A DNA stretch of 64,000 nucleotides, taken from contig NZ_CCYH01000012.1 of the NCBI RefSeq assembly GCF_000820765.1, forward strand, positions 30,959-94,958. The letters run 5' to 3'. The notes under the pieces were generated by a model. That model did no database searches. It saw only the letters and a list, made by a program, of their open reading frames with translations, and was not told the DNA's origin. Numbering within the stretch: position 1 is the first letter of the stretch; every line of letters starts with the position of its first letter. This DNA is from Candidatus Soleaferrea massiliensis AP7. Its GTDB lineage: Bacteria; Bacillota; Clostridia; Oscillospirales; Ruminococcaceae. This document shows positions 24,055-33,876 of this stretch, piece by piece. The position numbers and the translations under genes were made by a program.

Positions 24055-26811
24055 ATGGGAATGTTAGAAAAGATATTCGGCTCCTATTCCAAAAAGGAAC
24101 TGAAGAGAATCCAGCCCATCGTGCAGAAGGTGCTGGATAAAGAGGCCGAATACGATAAGATGTCCGAAAGCGAGCTGCGTTCGATGACCGCAAAGCTCAA
24201 GGAGCGGCTCGCAAACGGAGAAACGCTGGATGACATCCTGCCCGATGCGTTCGCCACCTGCCGTGAGGCAGCATGGAGGGTGCTGGGCATGAAGCACTTC
24301 CCGGTTCAGATCATCGGCGGCATCGTCCTGCATCAGGGACGTATCGCAGAGATGAAAACCGGTGAAGGTAAAACCCTCGTGGCGACCCTGCCGGCCTACC
24401 TGAACGCATTGGAGGGCCGCGGCGTACATATCGTCACGGTCAACGACTATCTGGCCCGCCGCGACTCCGAATGGATGGGCAAGGTCTACCGCTATCTGGG
24501 ACTGAATGTCGGACTGATCGTCCACGGCCTTGACAACAACCAGCGCCGTGAAAGCTACAACGCGGACATCACCTACGGCACCAACAACGAATTTGGCTTC
24601 GATTATCTGAGAGACAACATGGTCATCTATAAAAAGGACAAAGTGCAGCGCGGCTTCCGTTACGCCATCGTCGACGAGGTTGACTCGATTCTGGTCGACG
24701 AGGCCAGAACTCCGCTGATCATCTCCGGACAGGGCGACAAGTCCACCGACCTCTACAAAGTTGCGGACCATTTCGCGTCTACCCTGAAGCTCGTCAAGGT
24801 CAAGGAGCTCAACGACAAGGAGGACAACGACGAGCAGTACGAGGGCGACTACATCGTCGATGAGAAGGCCAAAACCGCAACGCTGACCAAGGCCGGCGTC
24901 AAGAAGGCTGAGGAATACTTCGGCGTTGAAAACCTGTCCGATGCGGACAACATCACCTTACAGCACCACATCAACCAGGCGATCAAGGCGCACGGCATCA
25001 TGAAGAAGGATATCGACTATGTCGTCAAGGACGGCGAGGTCATCATCGTCGATGAGTTCACCGGACGACTGATGCTCGGCCGCCGCTACAACGAGGGCCT
25101 GCATCAGGCCATCGAGGCGAAGGAGAACGTCAAGGTCGAGCGCGAATCCAAAACGCTGGCGACCATCACCTTCCAGAACTACTTCAGAATGTACGACAAG
25201 CTCTCCGGTATGACCGGTACGGCATTGACCGAGGAGGGCGAGTTCCGTGAAATCTATAAACTGGATGTCATTGAGATTCCGACCAACCGGCCGATTCAGA
25301 GGGCGGACTATCCGGATGCCGTCTTTAAATCCGAGAAGGGCAAATTCTTGAACGTCATCGAGCAGATTGAGGAGTGCCATGAAAAGGGCCAGCCGGTTCT
25401 GGTCGGTACGATTTCGATTGAGAAGTCCGAGCTGCTCGGCTCAATGCTCAAGAAACGCGGCATCAGGCATGAAATCCTGAACGCGAAGTACCATGAAAAA
25501 GAGGCCGAGATCATCGCGCAGGCAGGTAAATTCGGCGCGGTCACCATCGCGACGAATATGGCCGGACGCGGTACTGACATCATGCTCGGCGGAAACGCGG
25601 AATTTTTGGCAAAGGCCCGGATGCGCAAGGAGGGCTTTGAGGATTATCTGATCGGCGAGGCGACCGGCTTCTCCGAGACCGACGATGAGGAGATCCTGAA
25701 TGCGCGTGAAACCTTCAAGAAATACAACGATGAATATAAAGAAGAGATCAAGGATGAGGCCGAAAAGGTCCGGGAAGCGGGCGGACTGTTTATCCTGGGC
25801 ACCGAGCGGCATGAGTCCCGCCGTATCGACAACCAGCTGCGCGGACGTGCCGGCCGTCAGGGAGACCCGGGTGCAACCCGTTTCTACCTCTCGCTCGAAG
25901 ACGACCTGATGCGCCTGTTCGGCGGCGAACGCCTGCAGAACATGATGGAAACGCTGGGCGTCGAAGAGGATACCCCGATTGAAAACAAGATGCTGTCCAA
26001 TTCGATCGAAAGCGCGCAGCGCAAGGTCGAGGGCCGCAACTTCGGCATCCGTAAAAATGTCCTGCAGTTCGACGACGTCATGAACCGCCAGCGTGAGATC
26101 ATCTACGGACAGCGCGGCAAGGTGCTGGACGGCGACGACATCAAGGACAACATCGTCCAGATGATCAAGGAGTACATCACCGCTACGGTGGACCAGTATG
26201 TCGCGGATACCGAGATCCACGACGACTGGAACCTGGCCGGACTCAAGGCGCATTTCCTGGGCTGGCTGACCACCGACGAGGATCTTGTCTACACCACACA
26301 GGAGCTTGCCGACGCGTCGAAGGACGACATCAAGCAGATGCTGCTTGACCGCGCGATGGAGCTTTATGAGACGCGGGAAGAGAGCTTCGGCGCTCAGGTC
26401 ATGCGCGAGCTTGAGCGTGTCATCCTGCTTCGGAACGTCGATTCCAAGTGGATGGACCACATCGACGCCATGGATGAGCTGCGCAAGGGCATCTACCTGC
26501 GCTCCTATGCACAGCGCGACCCGGTGGTTGAGTACCGTCTCGAAGGCTTCGAGATGTTCGACCAGATGGTTGCGTCGATCCGCGAGGACACCGTCAAGAT
26601 GCTGCTGACCGTACAGCTCCGCAAGGAAGAGGAGCCGCAGCGCGAACAGGTTGCGAAGCCGACCGTGGCGTCCCACGGCGACGATGCGGAGCCGGAAAAC
26701 AAGACGGTCAAGAAGGGCAAAAAGATCGGACGCAACGATCCGTGCCCGTGCGGCAGCGGCAAGAAGTACAAACAGTGCTGCGGCAGAAACGCCGGCGGCG
26801 CTCAGCAGTAA
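24055..26811 (+). CDS. secA: Protein translocase ATPase SecA
   Basis: SecA drives preproteins through SecYEG. The 918-residue protein shows the full set: [22 protein letters not shown] split as Walker A (TGEGKT), [50 protein letters not shown] (DEAD-like), the preprotein-crosslinking domain, [10 protein letters not shown] and the long scaffold helix, and a C-terminal zinc tail with [13 protein letters not shown] for SecB or ribosome contact. Length is slightly above the usual 840-900. GAGGTGA lies 8 nt before the ATG. It is transcribed alone, with a terminator 18 bp after the stop. Confidence 0.98.
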   Translation: MGMLEKIFGSYSKKELKRIQPIVQKVLDKEAEYDKMSESELRSMTAKLKERLANGETLDDILPDAFATCREAAWRVLGMKHFPVQIIGGIVLHQGRIAEMKTGEGKTLVATLPAYLNALEGRGVHIVTVNDYLARRDSEWMGKVYRYLGLNVGLIVHGLDNNQRRESYNADITYGTNNEFGFDYLRDNMVIYKKDKVQRGFRYAIVDEVDSILVDEARTPLIISGQGDKSTDLYKVADHFASTLKLVKVKELNDKEDNDEQYEGDYIVDEKAKTATLTKAGVKKAEEYFGVENLSDADNITLQHHINQAIKAHGIMKKDIDYVVKDGEVIIVDEFTGRLMLGRRYNEGLHQAIEAKENVKVERESKTLATITFQNYFRMYDKLSGMTGTALTEEGEFREIYKLDVIEIPTNRPIQRADYPDAVFKSEKGKFLNVIEQIEECHEKGQPVLVGTISIEKSELLGSMLKKRGIRHEILNAKYHEKEAEIIAQAGKFGAVTIATNMAGRGTDIMLGGNAEFLAKARMRKEGFEDYLIGEATGFSETDDEEILNARETFKKYNDEYKEEIKDEAEKVREAGGLFILGTERHESRRIDNQLRGRAGRQGDPGATRFYLSLEDDLMRLFGGERLQNMMETLGVEEDTPIENKMLSNSIESAQRKVEGRNFGIRKNVLQFDDVMNRQREIIYGQRGKVLDGDDIKDNIVQMIKEYITATVDQYVADTEIHDDWNLAGLKAHFLGWLTTDEDLVYTTQELADASKDDIKQMLLDRAMELYETREESFGAQVMRELERVILLRNVDSKWMDHIDAMDELRKGIYLRSYAQRDPVVEYRLEGFEMFDQMVASIREDTVKMLLTVQLRKEEEPQREQVAKPTVASHGDDAEPENKTVKKGKKIGRNDPCPCGSGKKYKQCCGRNAGGAQQ

Positions 26812-26828
26812 ATAAAACCATACGTTTC

Positions 26829-26862
26829 AAAAGGCACAGAGCAGATTGCTCTGTGCCTTTTT
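26829..26862 (+). terminator. Intrinsic terminator after secA
   Basis: AAAAGGCACAGAGCA pairs with TGCTCTGTGCCTTTT around GAT, followed by T residues. Confidence 0.93.
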
Positions 26863-26911
26863 GTCGGCTGTTCTCATTGGATAACATCGGTCTTGCATCC
26901 GCATGATGGAG

Positions 26912-27157
26912 TCAGTCTTCCAAGTCAAGCAGCCACAGAATGCTGACACCCAGTGCATCCGCATAGAACGGCAGCTCAAAGTCGGGAATGCAACGCTTAC
27001 CGTTTTCAGCACGGCTGACGGCATTTTGATCGATATTCAGACCATTTAATTGTATTCTTGCGGCCAGCAGTTCCTGTGACCAATTCAGCCTTTTTCTTGC
27101 AAGACGAATGCGTTTTCCAGAACGATTGAATACACCATGATAATCATAAAGCTTCAT
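26912..27157 (-). CDS. XRE-family helix-turn-helix regulator
   Basis: The 81-residue protein is essentially one Cro/C1-type HTH: GKRIRLARKRLNWSQELLAARI (first helices), NGLNIDQNAVSRAENGKR (recognition helix) and a closing helix ADALGVSILWLLD. Small XRE proteins of this kind are often autoregulators. It sits in a lower-GC stretch between secA and the padR operon, next to a decayed reading frame, which suggests a remnant of an acquired segment. No target is evident. Confidence 0.85.
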   Translation of the reverse strand: MKLYDYHGVFNRSGKRIRLARKRLNWSQELLAARIQLNGLNIDQNAVSRAENGKRCIPDFELPFYADALGVSILWLLDLED

Positions 27158-27240
27158 ACGATTGCCCTTTCGTTCAGAGATCAGTATGCTTTTTTATAAT
27201 AGCATATAGTGCAGGGCAATATTATCCCAAAGATGACTGA

Positions 27241-27456
27241 AGCGAGAGGACAATCTATATACAGTGTGAAAATCATGTTTGCGTTTATTGGACATTAGAA
27301 AAGAGCTGTACCTTAGATGAAGTCCTGTTGGATGTTCAGGGGCGTTGTCAGACCTGCATTTATCTGGACATTGACGAAGCGGTGCTCCAAAAGGCGCGGC
27401 AGAAGGTCCTGAAACGATATGAGGAAACATATACAGAATGGGAAAAGAACAGATAG
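27241..27456 (+). pseudogene. Decayed coding fragment
   Basis: An open stretch of 71 codons without a usable start codon ends at TAG 27454-27456. Its translation has protein-like composition (TLDEVLLDVQGRC, TCIYLDIDEAVLQKARQKV, LKRYEETYTEWEKN). A short ATG-started frame (MTEARGQSIYSVKIM) overlaps its beginning in another phase, as if a frameshift separated them. I do not recognise the family. It lies beside the XRE gene. Confidence 0.4.
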
Positions 27457-27575
27457 AAATAAAAAAGTGCTGTACCACATGGAATGTCGCGGTACGGCAC
27501 TTTGCTTATATAATTAAAATGATCAAGAAAGAACAATCCAGATGCAAATAAAAAACAGTATTATTTTATATTAGG

Positions 27576-27606
27576 TATTGTGCAATGCATAATAGTGTGC
27601 TATAAT
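27576..27606 (+). promoter_or_regulatory. padR promoter with overlapping palindrome
   Basis: TTGTGC (27578-27583), 17-nt spacer and TATAAT (27601-27606) form the promoter. A near-perfect 19-bp palindrome, TATTGTGCAATGCATAATA (27576-27594), covers the -35 box and most of the spacer. Autorepression by the PadR protein encoded 23 bp downstream is the obvious hypothesis. Confidence 0.72.
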
Positions 27607-27628
27607 AGATACATCAAGGAGGGATGGC

Positions 27629-27964
27629 ATGAACACACAATTTCGGAAAGGCGTCATTGAGATGTGCGTCCTGGCGCTGATCTCCCGTCAGGATATGTAT
27701 GGATATGAGATCGTACAGAATATCGCCTCCTATACCGACATCAATGAGGGGACGGTCTACCCGATTCTGAGAAGGCTGACCAAGGAGGAATATGTTGTCA
27801 CCTATTTGAAGGAAAGCACCATCGGCCCGGCCCGCAAATATTATCACATCACCGAAAGGGGACAGGGCTATCTGGGATCGCTCAAAGAGGACTGGAAGGC
27901 GTTCTCGATGATGGTCAACGATATTCTGAATGGGGAACATGAAGAGAAAGGAAGAGCGGAATGA
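27629..27964 (+). CDS. PadR-family transcriptional regulator
   Basis: The 111-residue protein is a compact PadR repressor with a winged helix: FRKGVIEMCVLALISRQDMYGYEI, INEGTVYPILRRLTKEEYV (recognition helix) and GPARKYYHITERG (wing). A C-terminal helix provides dimerisation. AGGAGGG precedes the ATG. Its stop overlaps the next ATG by 4 bp. PadR plus a DUF1700 membrane protein is a recurrent pair in Firmicutes, usually followed by a DUF4097-type surface protein. Confidence 0.93.
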   Translation: MNTQFRKGVIEMCVLALISRQDMYGYEIVQNIASYTDINEGTVYPILRRLTKEEYVVTYLKESTIGPARKYYHITERGQGYLGSLKEDWKAFSMMVNDILNGEHEEKGRAE

Positions 27965-28704
27965 ATAAAGAAGAGTATCTGCTGAAGCTGGAAGCTTATC
28001 TGAAAAAACAGCTCTCCCGCGAAGAGGTGGACGACATCCTGCGGGATTACGGTGAGTATTTTGAGGATGGCAGGCGCCGGAATAAAACGGATCTGGAGAT
28101 CTCGGCGAAGCTGGGGGACCCGCAGGTCATTGCCGAACAGTTCCTTGAGGAATACCGGGAAGAGAAGAAGACAAAGGCCTTTCGCAACACCATGGAAATC
28201 GAGGCAGTCAAACGAACAGCCCAAAAGGGAGCCAAGACGGTGGCAAAGGGCGCGCATGCCGCCGCGGACGGCATCGGCAGGGGGATTCATGGAATCTCCG
28301 AGGGCGTGGATGCCCTGAAGAAGAAGGAGTGGAAGTTCCATCCGATCCAGCGGCTCAAACGGATTCTGAAATCCCTGCTGAAAGCATGTGGATATGTGCT
28401 GCTGATTGGGCTGCTGGCTATCCTGACATTTTTTCTTGTCTGCCTGTTTGGATTTCTTGCAGTTACGGCGGCGGCATTTATACTCGGCGGACTTGGCGGC
28501 ATGATTGCGGCTGCGGCAACCCTTGGATTTGTATCCCTGTACTTTTCCTTCGCAGTCTTTTTCCTGTGCATTGCGTTGATCTGCCTGGGCGGACTGCTTG
28601 GTATTTTTATATACTGCTGCTCCCGCCGTTTGATTCGGTTCGGCAAGGCGCAGTATAAAAATCACTTTCAGAAAACAGTTGCAAAAGAGGTGTATACGCG
28701 ATGA
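27961..28704 (+). CDS. DUF1700-family membrane protein
   Basis: The 247-residue protein has the DUF1700 N-terminal region (KEEYLLKLEAYLKKQLSREE, DILRDYGEYFEDG, KLGDPQVIAEQFLEEYRE), a basic central part (about 80-130) and about three C-terminal membrane helices (about 140-235). Such proteins are paired with PadR regulators; the biochemical role is unknown. Start and stop both overlap neighbours by 4 bp (ATGA), so the three genes form a tight operon. Confidence 0.88.
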   Translation: MNKEEYLLKLEAYLKKQLSREEVDDILRDYGEYFEDGRRRNKTDLEISAKLGDPQVIAEQFLEEYREEKKTKAFRNTMEIEAVKRTAQKGAKTVAKGAHAAADGIGRGIHGISEGVDALKKKEWKFHPIQRLKRILKSLLKACGYVLLIGLLAILTFFLVCLFGFLAVTAAAFILGGLGGMIAAAATLGFVSLYFSFAVFFLCIALICLGGLLGIFIYCCSRRLIRFGKAQYKNHFQKTVAKEVYTR

Positions 28705-29201
28705 TTAAAAAACTCAGCATGGTTCTCTCCATCACGCTGGCCATCAGTTTTCTGGGTCTTCTGATCTGTCTGCCGCTGGGAATCAACGATACGGTTCAGG
28801 AATTTAGCACAGCGTTTGAGAGTGACCGCATCCTGCCGCGCCGTATTACATTGGATTCGGTTTACACGCTCCATTTCAATGTAGAAGATGGCTGTGGAGC
28901 GGATATTCTCTATCGGCAGGCAGAGGGAAGCGATAACATCTATATTGATATCTATACCGATGATACCTTCAATGAAACCAACCTGGATATCACTTACCCG
29001 AAATCAGGTGAGGCAAGTGTCTGGGTTCAGCGCACCTTTGGGATTTTCTCTCTGGACAGAAAGAAGATTATGCGCAGTATTCTAAAAGAGATGCAGTATT
29101 ATCCAGACATGATTGTCTACATACCGGAGCATATTTCAGTGGATACCAATGTAGAGGAGCTTTTGTACAGCTCGATAACATTTCAACAATATCATGGATA
29201 A
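28701..29201 (+). CDS. Membrane-anchored hypothetical protein of the padR operon
   Basis: The 166-residue protein has one N-terminal membrane segment (about 7-27) and an extracytoplasmic domain with alternating hydrophobic strands (YTLHFNVEDGCGADILYR, NIYIDIYTDD, DMIVYIPEHISVDTNV). The last motif resembles the beta-solenoid strands of DUF4097 adhesin-like proteins normally found third in PadR-DUF1700 operons, but only about 100 residues are present and it ends shortly after this motif. It may be a truncated or minimal member. Confidence 0.65.
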   Translation: MIKKLSMVLSITLAISFLGLLICLPLGINDTVQEFSTAFESDRILPRRITLDSVYTLHFNVEDGCGADILYRQAEGSDNIYIDIYTDDTFNETNLDITYPKSGEASVWVQRTFGIFSLDRKKIMRSILKEMQYYPDMIVYIPEHISVDTNVEELLYSSITFQQYHG

Positions 29202-29288
29202 AAGACTGTCCGCTGACTTTTTGAGAGAAGCGTATAAAGCGAATGTTGCGTTCTAATTGTCAGCATCCCAAAAGCTGATATATCCTAT

Positions 29289-29345
29289 AGGCAGGCGGCA
29301 CCAATACTCTCCGATGCAGCCTGCAACAGTACCTGCCTTTTTACC
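29289..29345 (+). terminator. Probable terminator of the padR operon
   Basis: AGGCAGGCGGC pairs with GCC...CCTGCC across a long loop, followed by TTTTT. It lies about 90 bp past the operon. Confidence 0.5.
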
Positions 29346-29360
29346 CACAGCAAGAGCCCC

Positions 29361-29408
29361 AAAAAAGACAAGAGCCGCTTCGATCACCCTGTCGAAGCGG
29401 CTCTTGTC
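29361..29408 (-). terminator. Strong terminator after potD
   Basis: GACAAGAGCCGCTTCGA pairs perfectly over 17 bp with its complement; on the minus strand a TTTTTT run follows. It ends the potABCD transcript. Confidence 0.93.
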
Positions 29409-29505
29409 CCTATATTTGAACGATATGGCCTTGCGCGGCAGATCACAGCAGATCGGTGCGGAGCTTACTGTCTGGGGCAGTGTTCAGTCTTTAAATTCCC
29501 ATGGA

Positions 29506-30729
29506 TTAAAACATCCCGTCACGCCCCCGCCGGATGCGCCGGTAAATCGTGATGGCGGCTGACAGCGCGATGCATCCGAGCAGCAGGGCCGGCATCATCC
29601 ATGGGTTGACCTGCGCGCCGACCGATTTGATCTGCGTCCAGCATTCGTCCATCAGCTTGTTGGCGGCCTTCGGCAGATTCTTGAAGCTTTCGGTCTTGGC
29701 AAGGACATCGGCCGGCGGATAGGCGACCGGGTTGTTCCTTGTCTCATCGTCGAGCAGCGCGAACGCGCCGGTGTTCGGCGTCGAATAGCCGATGTATTCG
29801 CAGTTCGCGAGCGCGATTTGCGGCTCCTGCAGGAAATTGATGAACATGTGCGCGGCTTCCCGGTTCTTGGCTCCCTTCGGGATGCAGATCGCGTCCACAA
29901 ACCGGTTGGTGCCCTCCTTTGGGATCGAGAACGCGAGATCCTCGTTCTCTGACATCATGGTCAGGGCGTCGCCCGCATAGTACGGGGCGAACACGGCCTC
30001 TCCGCCGCCCATCTTGTCAAAGATTTCATCCATGACATAGGCCTGTACGACCGGCTTCTGCTTCTTGAGCTCCTCGGTCGCTTCGCGGATCTCCTTTTCA
30101 TCGGTGGTGTTCAGGGAATAGCCGAGCTTCTTCATCGCGATGGCGAACGCGTCGCGGGAGTTGTCGAACATCAGGATCTGTCCGAGATATTTTTCATCCC
30201 AGAGGATCTCCCAGCTGTCGATGGGGTCGTTTTCGTCCACCATCGTCCTGTTGTACACGATGCCGACGACACCCCAGGTGTACGGCACGCTGTAGGCGTT
30301 GTCCGGGTCATAATCCATGTTGAGAAAATCTTCGTCAATGTATTTGGTGTTCGGGATCAGAGAGAAGTCCAGCGGCTCGATCATATCCTCCTCAATCATG
30401 CGCGCGATCATGTAGTCGGATGGGATGATGATGTCGTAGTCGGCCGCGCCGCTCTTCATCTTGGCGTACAGCTCCTCGTTCGACGCGAAGGTCGAATAGT
30501 TGACCTGGATGCCGGTCAGGGCTTCAAATTCCTTCTTGACGTCGAGCACATCCGGGTCGTTGACCGACATGTATTCTCCCCAGTTGTAGACGTTGATCGA
30601 GACGTTCTGCCCCTTGAATTTCTGGTAGTAGCCGGCGTCGTCCACCGGGATTTCGGCCGAACCGAGCGTCAGCGGCAGGAAAGAAAACAGGCAGAGGAAT
30701 GCCAGGAACAGACTCAGAAATCTTCGCAT
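29506..30729 (-). CDS. potD: Spermidine/putrescine-binding protein PotD, membrane-anchored
   Basis: PotD delivers polyamines to the PotBC permease. The 407-residue protein has an N-terminal signal segment without a lipobox Cys, a periplasmic-binding fold typical of PotD (VYNWGEYMSVNDPDV, DIIIPSDYMIARM, YDPDNAYSVPYTWGVVGIVYN split over strands, FINFLQEPQIALANCEYIGYSTPN) and, unusually, a C-terminal membrane helix (about 377-396) followed by RRIRRGRDG. The protein is therefore tethered by its C-terminus instead of a lipid. The start overlaps potC by 16 bp. Confidence 0.93.
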   Translation of the reverse strand: MRRFLSLFLAFLCLFSFLPLTLGSAEIPVDDAGYYQKFKGQNVSINVYNWGEYMSVNDPDVLDVKKEFEALTGIQVNYSTFASNEELYAKMKSGAADYDIIIPSDYMIARMIEEDMIEPLDFSLIPNTKYIDEDFLNMDYDPDNAYSVPYTWGVVGIVYNRTMVDENDPIDSWEILWDEKYLGQILMFDNSRDAFAIAMKKLGYSLNTTDEKEIREATEELKKQKPVVQAYVMDEIFDKMGGGEAVFAPYYAGDALTMMSENEDLAFSIPKEGTNRFVDAICIPKGAKNREAAHMFINFLQEPQIALANCEYIGYSTPNTGAFALLDDETRNNPVAYPPADVLAKTESFKNLPKAANKLMDECWTQIKSVGAQVNPWMMPALLLGCIALSAAITIYRRIRRGRDGMF

Positions 30730-31544
30730 TTCAGTTCCCTCCGCTTCTTCTTTTCCTGCTGCTCCTTGCGGGCGTCGCGGATGTTCATGATGAGAAGCAC
30801 CAGCAGCACCACAACAAAGATGATGGTTGAAAGCGCGTTGATCTCCGGGCTGACCTTTCGGCGGGTCATCGAGAAAATCGTGACGCTTAAGGGCTGGGTG
30901 GTCGGGCCGCTTGTGAAATAGCTGATGATGAAGTCGTCCAGCGAATAGGTGAACGCCATCAGAAAACCCGCGATGATGCCCGGCATGATCTCTGGAATGA
31001 CCACCTTGAAGAAGGTCTGCCGGGGATTGCAGCCGAGGTCCGCGGCCGCTTCGAGCTGGTATTTGTCCATCTGCCGCAGCTTCGGCATCACATTCAGGAT
31101 CACATACGGCGTACAGAAGGTGATGTGCGCGAGCGCGAGCGTGACCAGGCCGAATTCGAAGTGCAGAAAGTTTTTAAAGAAGACGAACAGCAGCATCAGC
31201 GCGACGCCGGTCACGATCTCCGGGTTCAGGATCGGCACATAGGTCATGTTCATGACCACCGAGCGGGTGCGCTTCTTCATATTGCTGATGCCGATGGCGG
31301 CCAATGTGCCGATGACCGTGGCCACCACCGAGGCGATGACTGCGACGGCCAGCGTGACCAGCAGGGAGCCCACAATCATTTCATTTGAAAACAGTTTTTT
31401 ATACCAGTCCAGCGTAAAGCCGGTCCACAGGCTGCGGCTTTTGGAGGCGTTGAACGAATAGACGATCAGGATAACGATCGGCAGGTACAGGAACGCCATG
31501 ACCAGCCCCACATAGGCGCGGGAGAGATGTTTTCTTTTCCTCAT
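30714..31544 (-). CDS. potC: Spermidine/putrescine ABC transporter permease PotC
   Basis: The 276-residue inner-membrane permease has six predicted helices and the EAA loop of polyamine permeases (LEAAADLGCNPRQTFFKVVIPEIMPGI, here as EAAADLGCNPRQTFFKVV). The ATG overlaps the potB stop by 4 bp (ATGA). Confidence 0.95.
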   Translation of the reverse strand: MRKRKHLSRAYVGLVMAFLYLPIVILIVYSFNASKSRSLWTGFTLDWYKKLFSNEMIVGSLLVTLAVAVIASVVATVIGTLAAIGISNMKKRTRSVVMNMTYVPILNPEIVTGVALMLLFVFFKNFLHFEFGLVTLALAHITFCTPYVILNVMPKLRQMDKYQLEAAADLGCNPRQTFFKVVIPEIMPGIIAGFLMAFTYSLDDFIISYFTSGPTTQPLSVTIFSMTRRKVSPEINALSTIIFVVVLLVLLIMNIRDARKEQQEKKKRRELKCEDF

Positions 31545-32353
31545 AACAGCATCCCCTCCGTTCTCTCATCGTCGAACTGGTTGACGATGCTCATAAACAA
31601 TAAAATCAGCACCATCAGCACCAGGGAGATGGCCGCGCCGAGGTTCGGATTGTACGCGTTGCCCAAAAACTGCAGGTCGATCAGGTCGCCGATCAGCAGG
31701 TTCGAGCCGCCGCCGAGCATCCGCGAGATGATGAAGGTGCTGATGGCCGGCACAAACACCATCGTGATGCCGGTTGTGATGCCCGGCATGCTCATCGGGA
31801 TGACCACCTTCGCGAACACCTTCCGCGACGGCGCGCCGAGGTCCTGCGCGGCCTCAATCAGGCTGTTGTCGATCTTGGTAAGGATCGAGTAGAGCGGCAG
31901 GATCATGAACGGCAGGTAGTTGTACACCATGCCCAGCACGACCGCGCCCTCGGTGTTGATCAGGTTGAACGGACCTAGCCCGAACAGGCCGAAGAACCGG
32001 TTGATGAGTCCATTGTTTTCGAGCAGTGTCATCCACGCATAGGTGCGCAGCAGAAAGTTGATCCACATCGGCAGCATGACCAGCATGATGAAGGTGCGCT
32101 GCCGGTTCACATGCATCCGCGACAGGATGTAGGAAAGCGGGTAGGCGATCAGCAGGCAGATAGCCGTGGCGATCAGCGCCAGCCAGATCGAGCGCAGCAG
32201 CACCGAAATGTACTGGCCGGCGTTCGTCAGGTTGTCCAGTGTGAACTGGCCTTCCGGCGTCGTGAACGCGAAGAACACGACAAGGCCGAGCGGCACAATC
32301 GTGAAGACCAGCATCCAGATCAGGTAGGGCAGGGAGATCATCTTGGATTTCAT
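31541..32353 (-). CDS. potB: Spermidine/putrescine ABC transporter permease PotB
   Basis: The 270-residue permease partners PotC. It has six predicted helices and the EAA motif EAAQDLGAPSRKVFAKVVIP. The start at 32353, one base after the potA stop, follows GGAGGAATG; a longer in-frame start would read back through potA. Confidence 0.95.
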   Translation of the reverse strand: MKSKMISLPYLIWMLVFTIVPLGLVVFFAFTTPEGQFTLDNLTNAGQYISVLLRSIWLALIATAICLLIAYPLSYILSRMHVNRQRTFIMLVMLPMWINFLLRTYAWMTLLENNGLINRFFGLFGLGPFNLINTEGAVVLGMVYNYLPFMILPLYSILTKIDNSLIEAAQDLGAPSRKVFAKVVIPMSMPGITTGITMVFVPAISTFIISRMLGGGSNLLIGDLIDLQFLGNAYNPNLGAAISLVLMVLILLFMSIVNQFDDERTEGMLL

Positions 32354-32354
32354 A

Positions 32355-33398
32355 TCATTCCTCCTCCATCCTGTGCATGATGTGGATGTCGAACGGCTTG
32401 ACATGCATGCCGACAATCGCGCCCGGCTCCTCGCACAGCGTGGAATGCACGGTCCACTTGTAGCCGCAGGCGTCGATGATCATCTCGTAGTGCACGCCCT
32501 TGAAGATGACCGATTCCACAACGCCCGAGATGTCGCCCTCCTGTGGCGGCAGCAGCCGGATATCCTCCGGCCGGATGACCACGTCGACCAGCTGCATCTT
32601 ACCGAAGCCCTTGTCGACGCATTCGAACTTCTGACCGGCGAACTCGACGAGGAAATCCTCGTGCATGATGCCGTCGATGATGTTGCTTTCGCCGATGAAA
32701 TCGGCGACAAACGCGTTGGTCGGCTCGTTGTAGATGTCCTGCGGCGTGCCGATCTGCTGGATGTTGCCGTCCTTCATGACCACGACGGTGTCCGACATGG
32801 TGAGCGCCTCCTCCTGGTCGTGCGTGACGTAGATGAAGGTGATCTCCATGCTCTGCTGAATGCGCTTGAGCTCCACCTGCATCCCTTTGCGCAGCTTGAG
32901 GTCCAAAGCGCCGAGCGGCTCGTCCAGCAGCAGCACCTTCGGATGGTTGACCAGCGCGCGGGCGATCGCGACGCGCTGCTGCTGCCCGCCGGACAGATGT
33001 CCCACGTTCCGCTTTTCATATCCATTCAGGCCCACAAGTGCGAGCATCTCGCCGACGAGCCGGATGATTTCCTTTTCAGGCAGCTTCTTGATGCGCAGCC
33101 CGAACGCGATGTTTTCGAACACGTTCAGGTGCGGGAACAGCGCGTACCGCTGGAACACCGTGTTGACCTGCCGTTTATAGGGCGGCAGCGCGTTGATGCG
33201 CTTGCCCTCGAACAGCACATCCCCCTGTTTCGGCTGCAGAAAGCCGCCGATGATGCGCAGCGTCGTCGTTTTGCCGCAGCCGGACGGGCCAAGCAGCGTG
33301 ACGAATTCCTTGTCCCGGATATCCAGACTGATGTCGTTCAGTACACGTTCCCCGTCGTACTCCGCGACCAGATTTCTTAAACGGATGATGTTTTCCAT
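32355..33398 (-). CDS. potA: Spermidine/putrescine ABC transporter ATPase PotA
   Basis: The 347-residue ATPase has Walker [11 protein letters not shown]-loop, signature [15 protein letters not shown], Walker [13 protein letters not shown] and H-loop [13 protein letters not shown], plus a C-terminal TOBE-type regulatory domain (about 245-340). The start [10 protein letters not shown] is set by AAAGGGGGATG upstream. It is the first gene of a complete potABCD operon with tight spacing. Confidence 0.96.
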   Translation of the reverse strand: MENIIRLRNLVAEYDGERVLNDISLDIRDKEFVTLLGPSGCGKTTTLRIIGGFLQPKQGDVLFEGKRINALPPYKRQVNTVFQRYALFPHLNVFENIAFGLRIKKLPEKEIIRLVGEMLALVGLNGYEKRNVGHLSGGQQQRVAIARALVNHPKVLLLDEPLGALDLKLRKGMQVELKRIQQSMEITFIYVTHDQEEALTMSDTVVVMKDGNIQQIGTPQDIYNEPTNAFVADFIGESNIIDGIMHEDFLVEFAGQKFECVDKGFGKMQLVDVVIRPEDIRLLPPQEGDISGVVESVIFKGVHYEMIIDACGYKWTVHSTLCEEPGAIVGMHVKPFDIHIMHRMEEE

Positions 33399-33461
33399 CC
33401 TGCATCCCCCTTTGCGGATTGTTATTCTGTCCTTTCGGAAGCCCATTTTTTCCATGCACTC

Positions 33462-33495
33462 AAGAAGACCCCGCCGTCCGGGAGACCGGGCGTGG
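33462..33495 (-). promoter_or_regulatory. GC-rich hairpin in the potA leader
   Basis: The potABCD transcript has a leader of about 240 nt. On the minus strand ACCCCACGCCCGG and CCGGACGGCGGGGT form a strong stem followed by TCTTCTT, which could attenuate transcription. I could not match the leader to a known riboswitch. Confidence 0.45.
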
Positions 33496-33646
33496 GGTGA
33501 AGACATTCTATTTTGGCAGGAAAACGGGACAAAAGGCCACATATCCGGTTTGCCGCCCCCGCAAAAGGCTTTTCTTCAAAGCAGCCAACGTCTTTAGGCG
33601 GGCAGGGATATGCGTACACGGCCAGATGCATAAAAAGACAAGTTTA

Positions 33647-33675
33647 ACTATAGTGTTTTTTCAGGAAAAAGTCAA
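33647..33675 (-). promoter_or_regulatory. potABCD promoter
   Basis: Minus-strand TTGACT (33675-33670), 17-nt spacer, TATAGT (33652-33647). Confidence 0.8.
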
Positions 33676-33802
33676 GCTTTTTAGCAAAATGTGTCCGATT
33701 TTCTGTATTCAGACCGGTTTGTTCCCGGTTTTGCTTCGAAATCCGGATGTTTTCGCGGCCATTCTTCACTTTGCACCGGTTTTGAATAAAATCCGCCCCG
33801 CA

Positions 33803-33831
33803 TTGACAAACCGGCGGGGATGTACTATGAT
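33803..33831 (+). promoter_or_regulatory. Promoter of the EamA-like gene
   Basis: TTGACA (33803-33808), 17-nt spacer, TATGAT (33826-33831), about 45 bp before the start codon. Confidence 0.82.
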
Positions 33832-33876
33832 AAATAAAAACGGCCAATCAAAATAAACGGACAAGGATGGAATGCC

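Noticed and set aside
33399..33646. Known riboswitch in the potA leader
   Set aside because: No match to purine, guanidine or other motifs that I can recall by eye; reported only as a possible attenuator.
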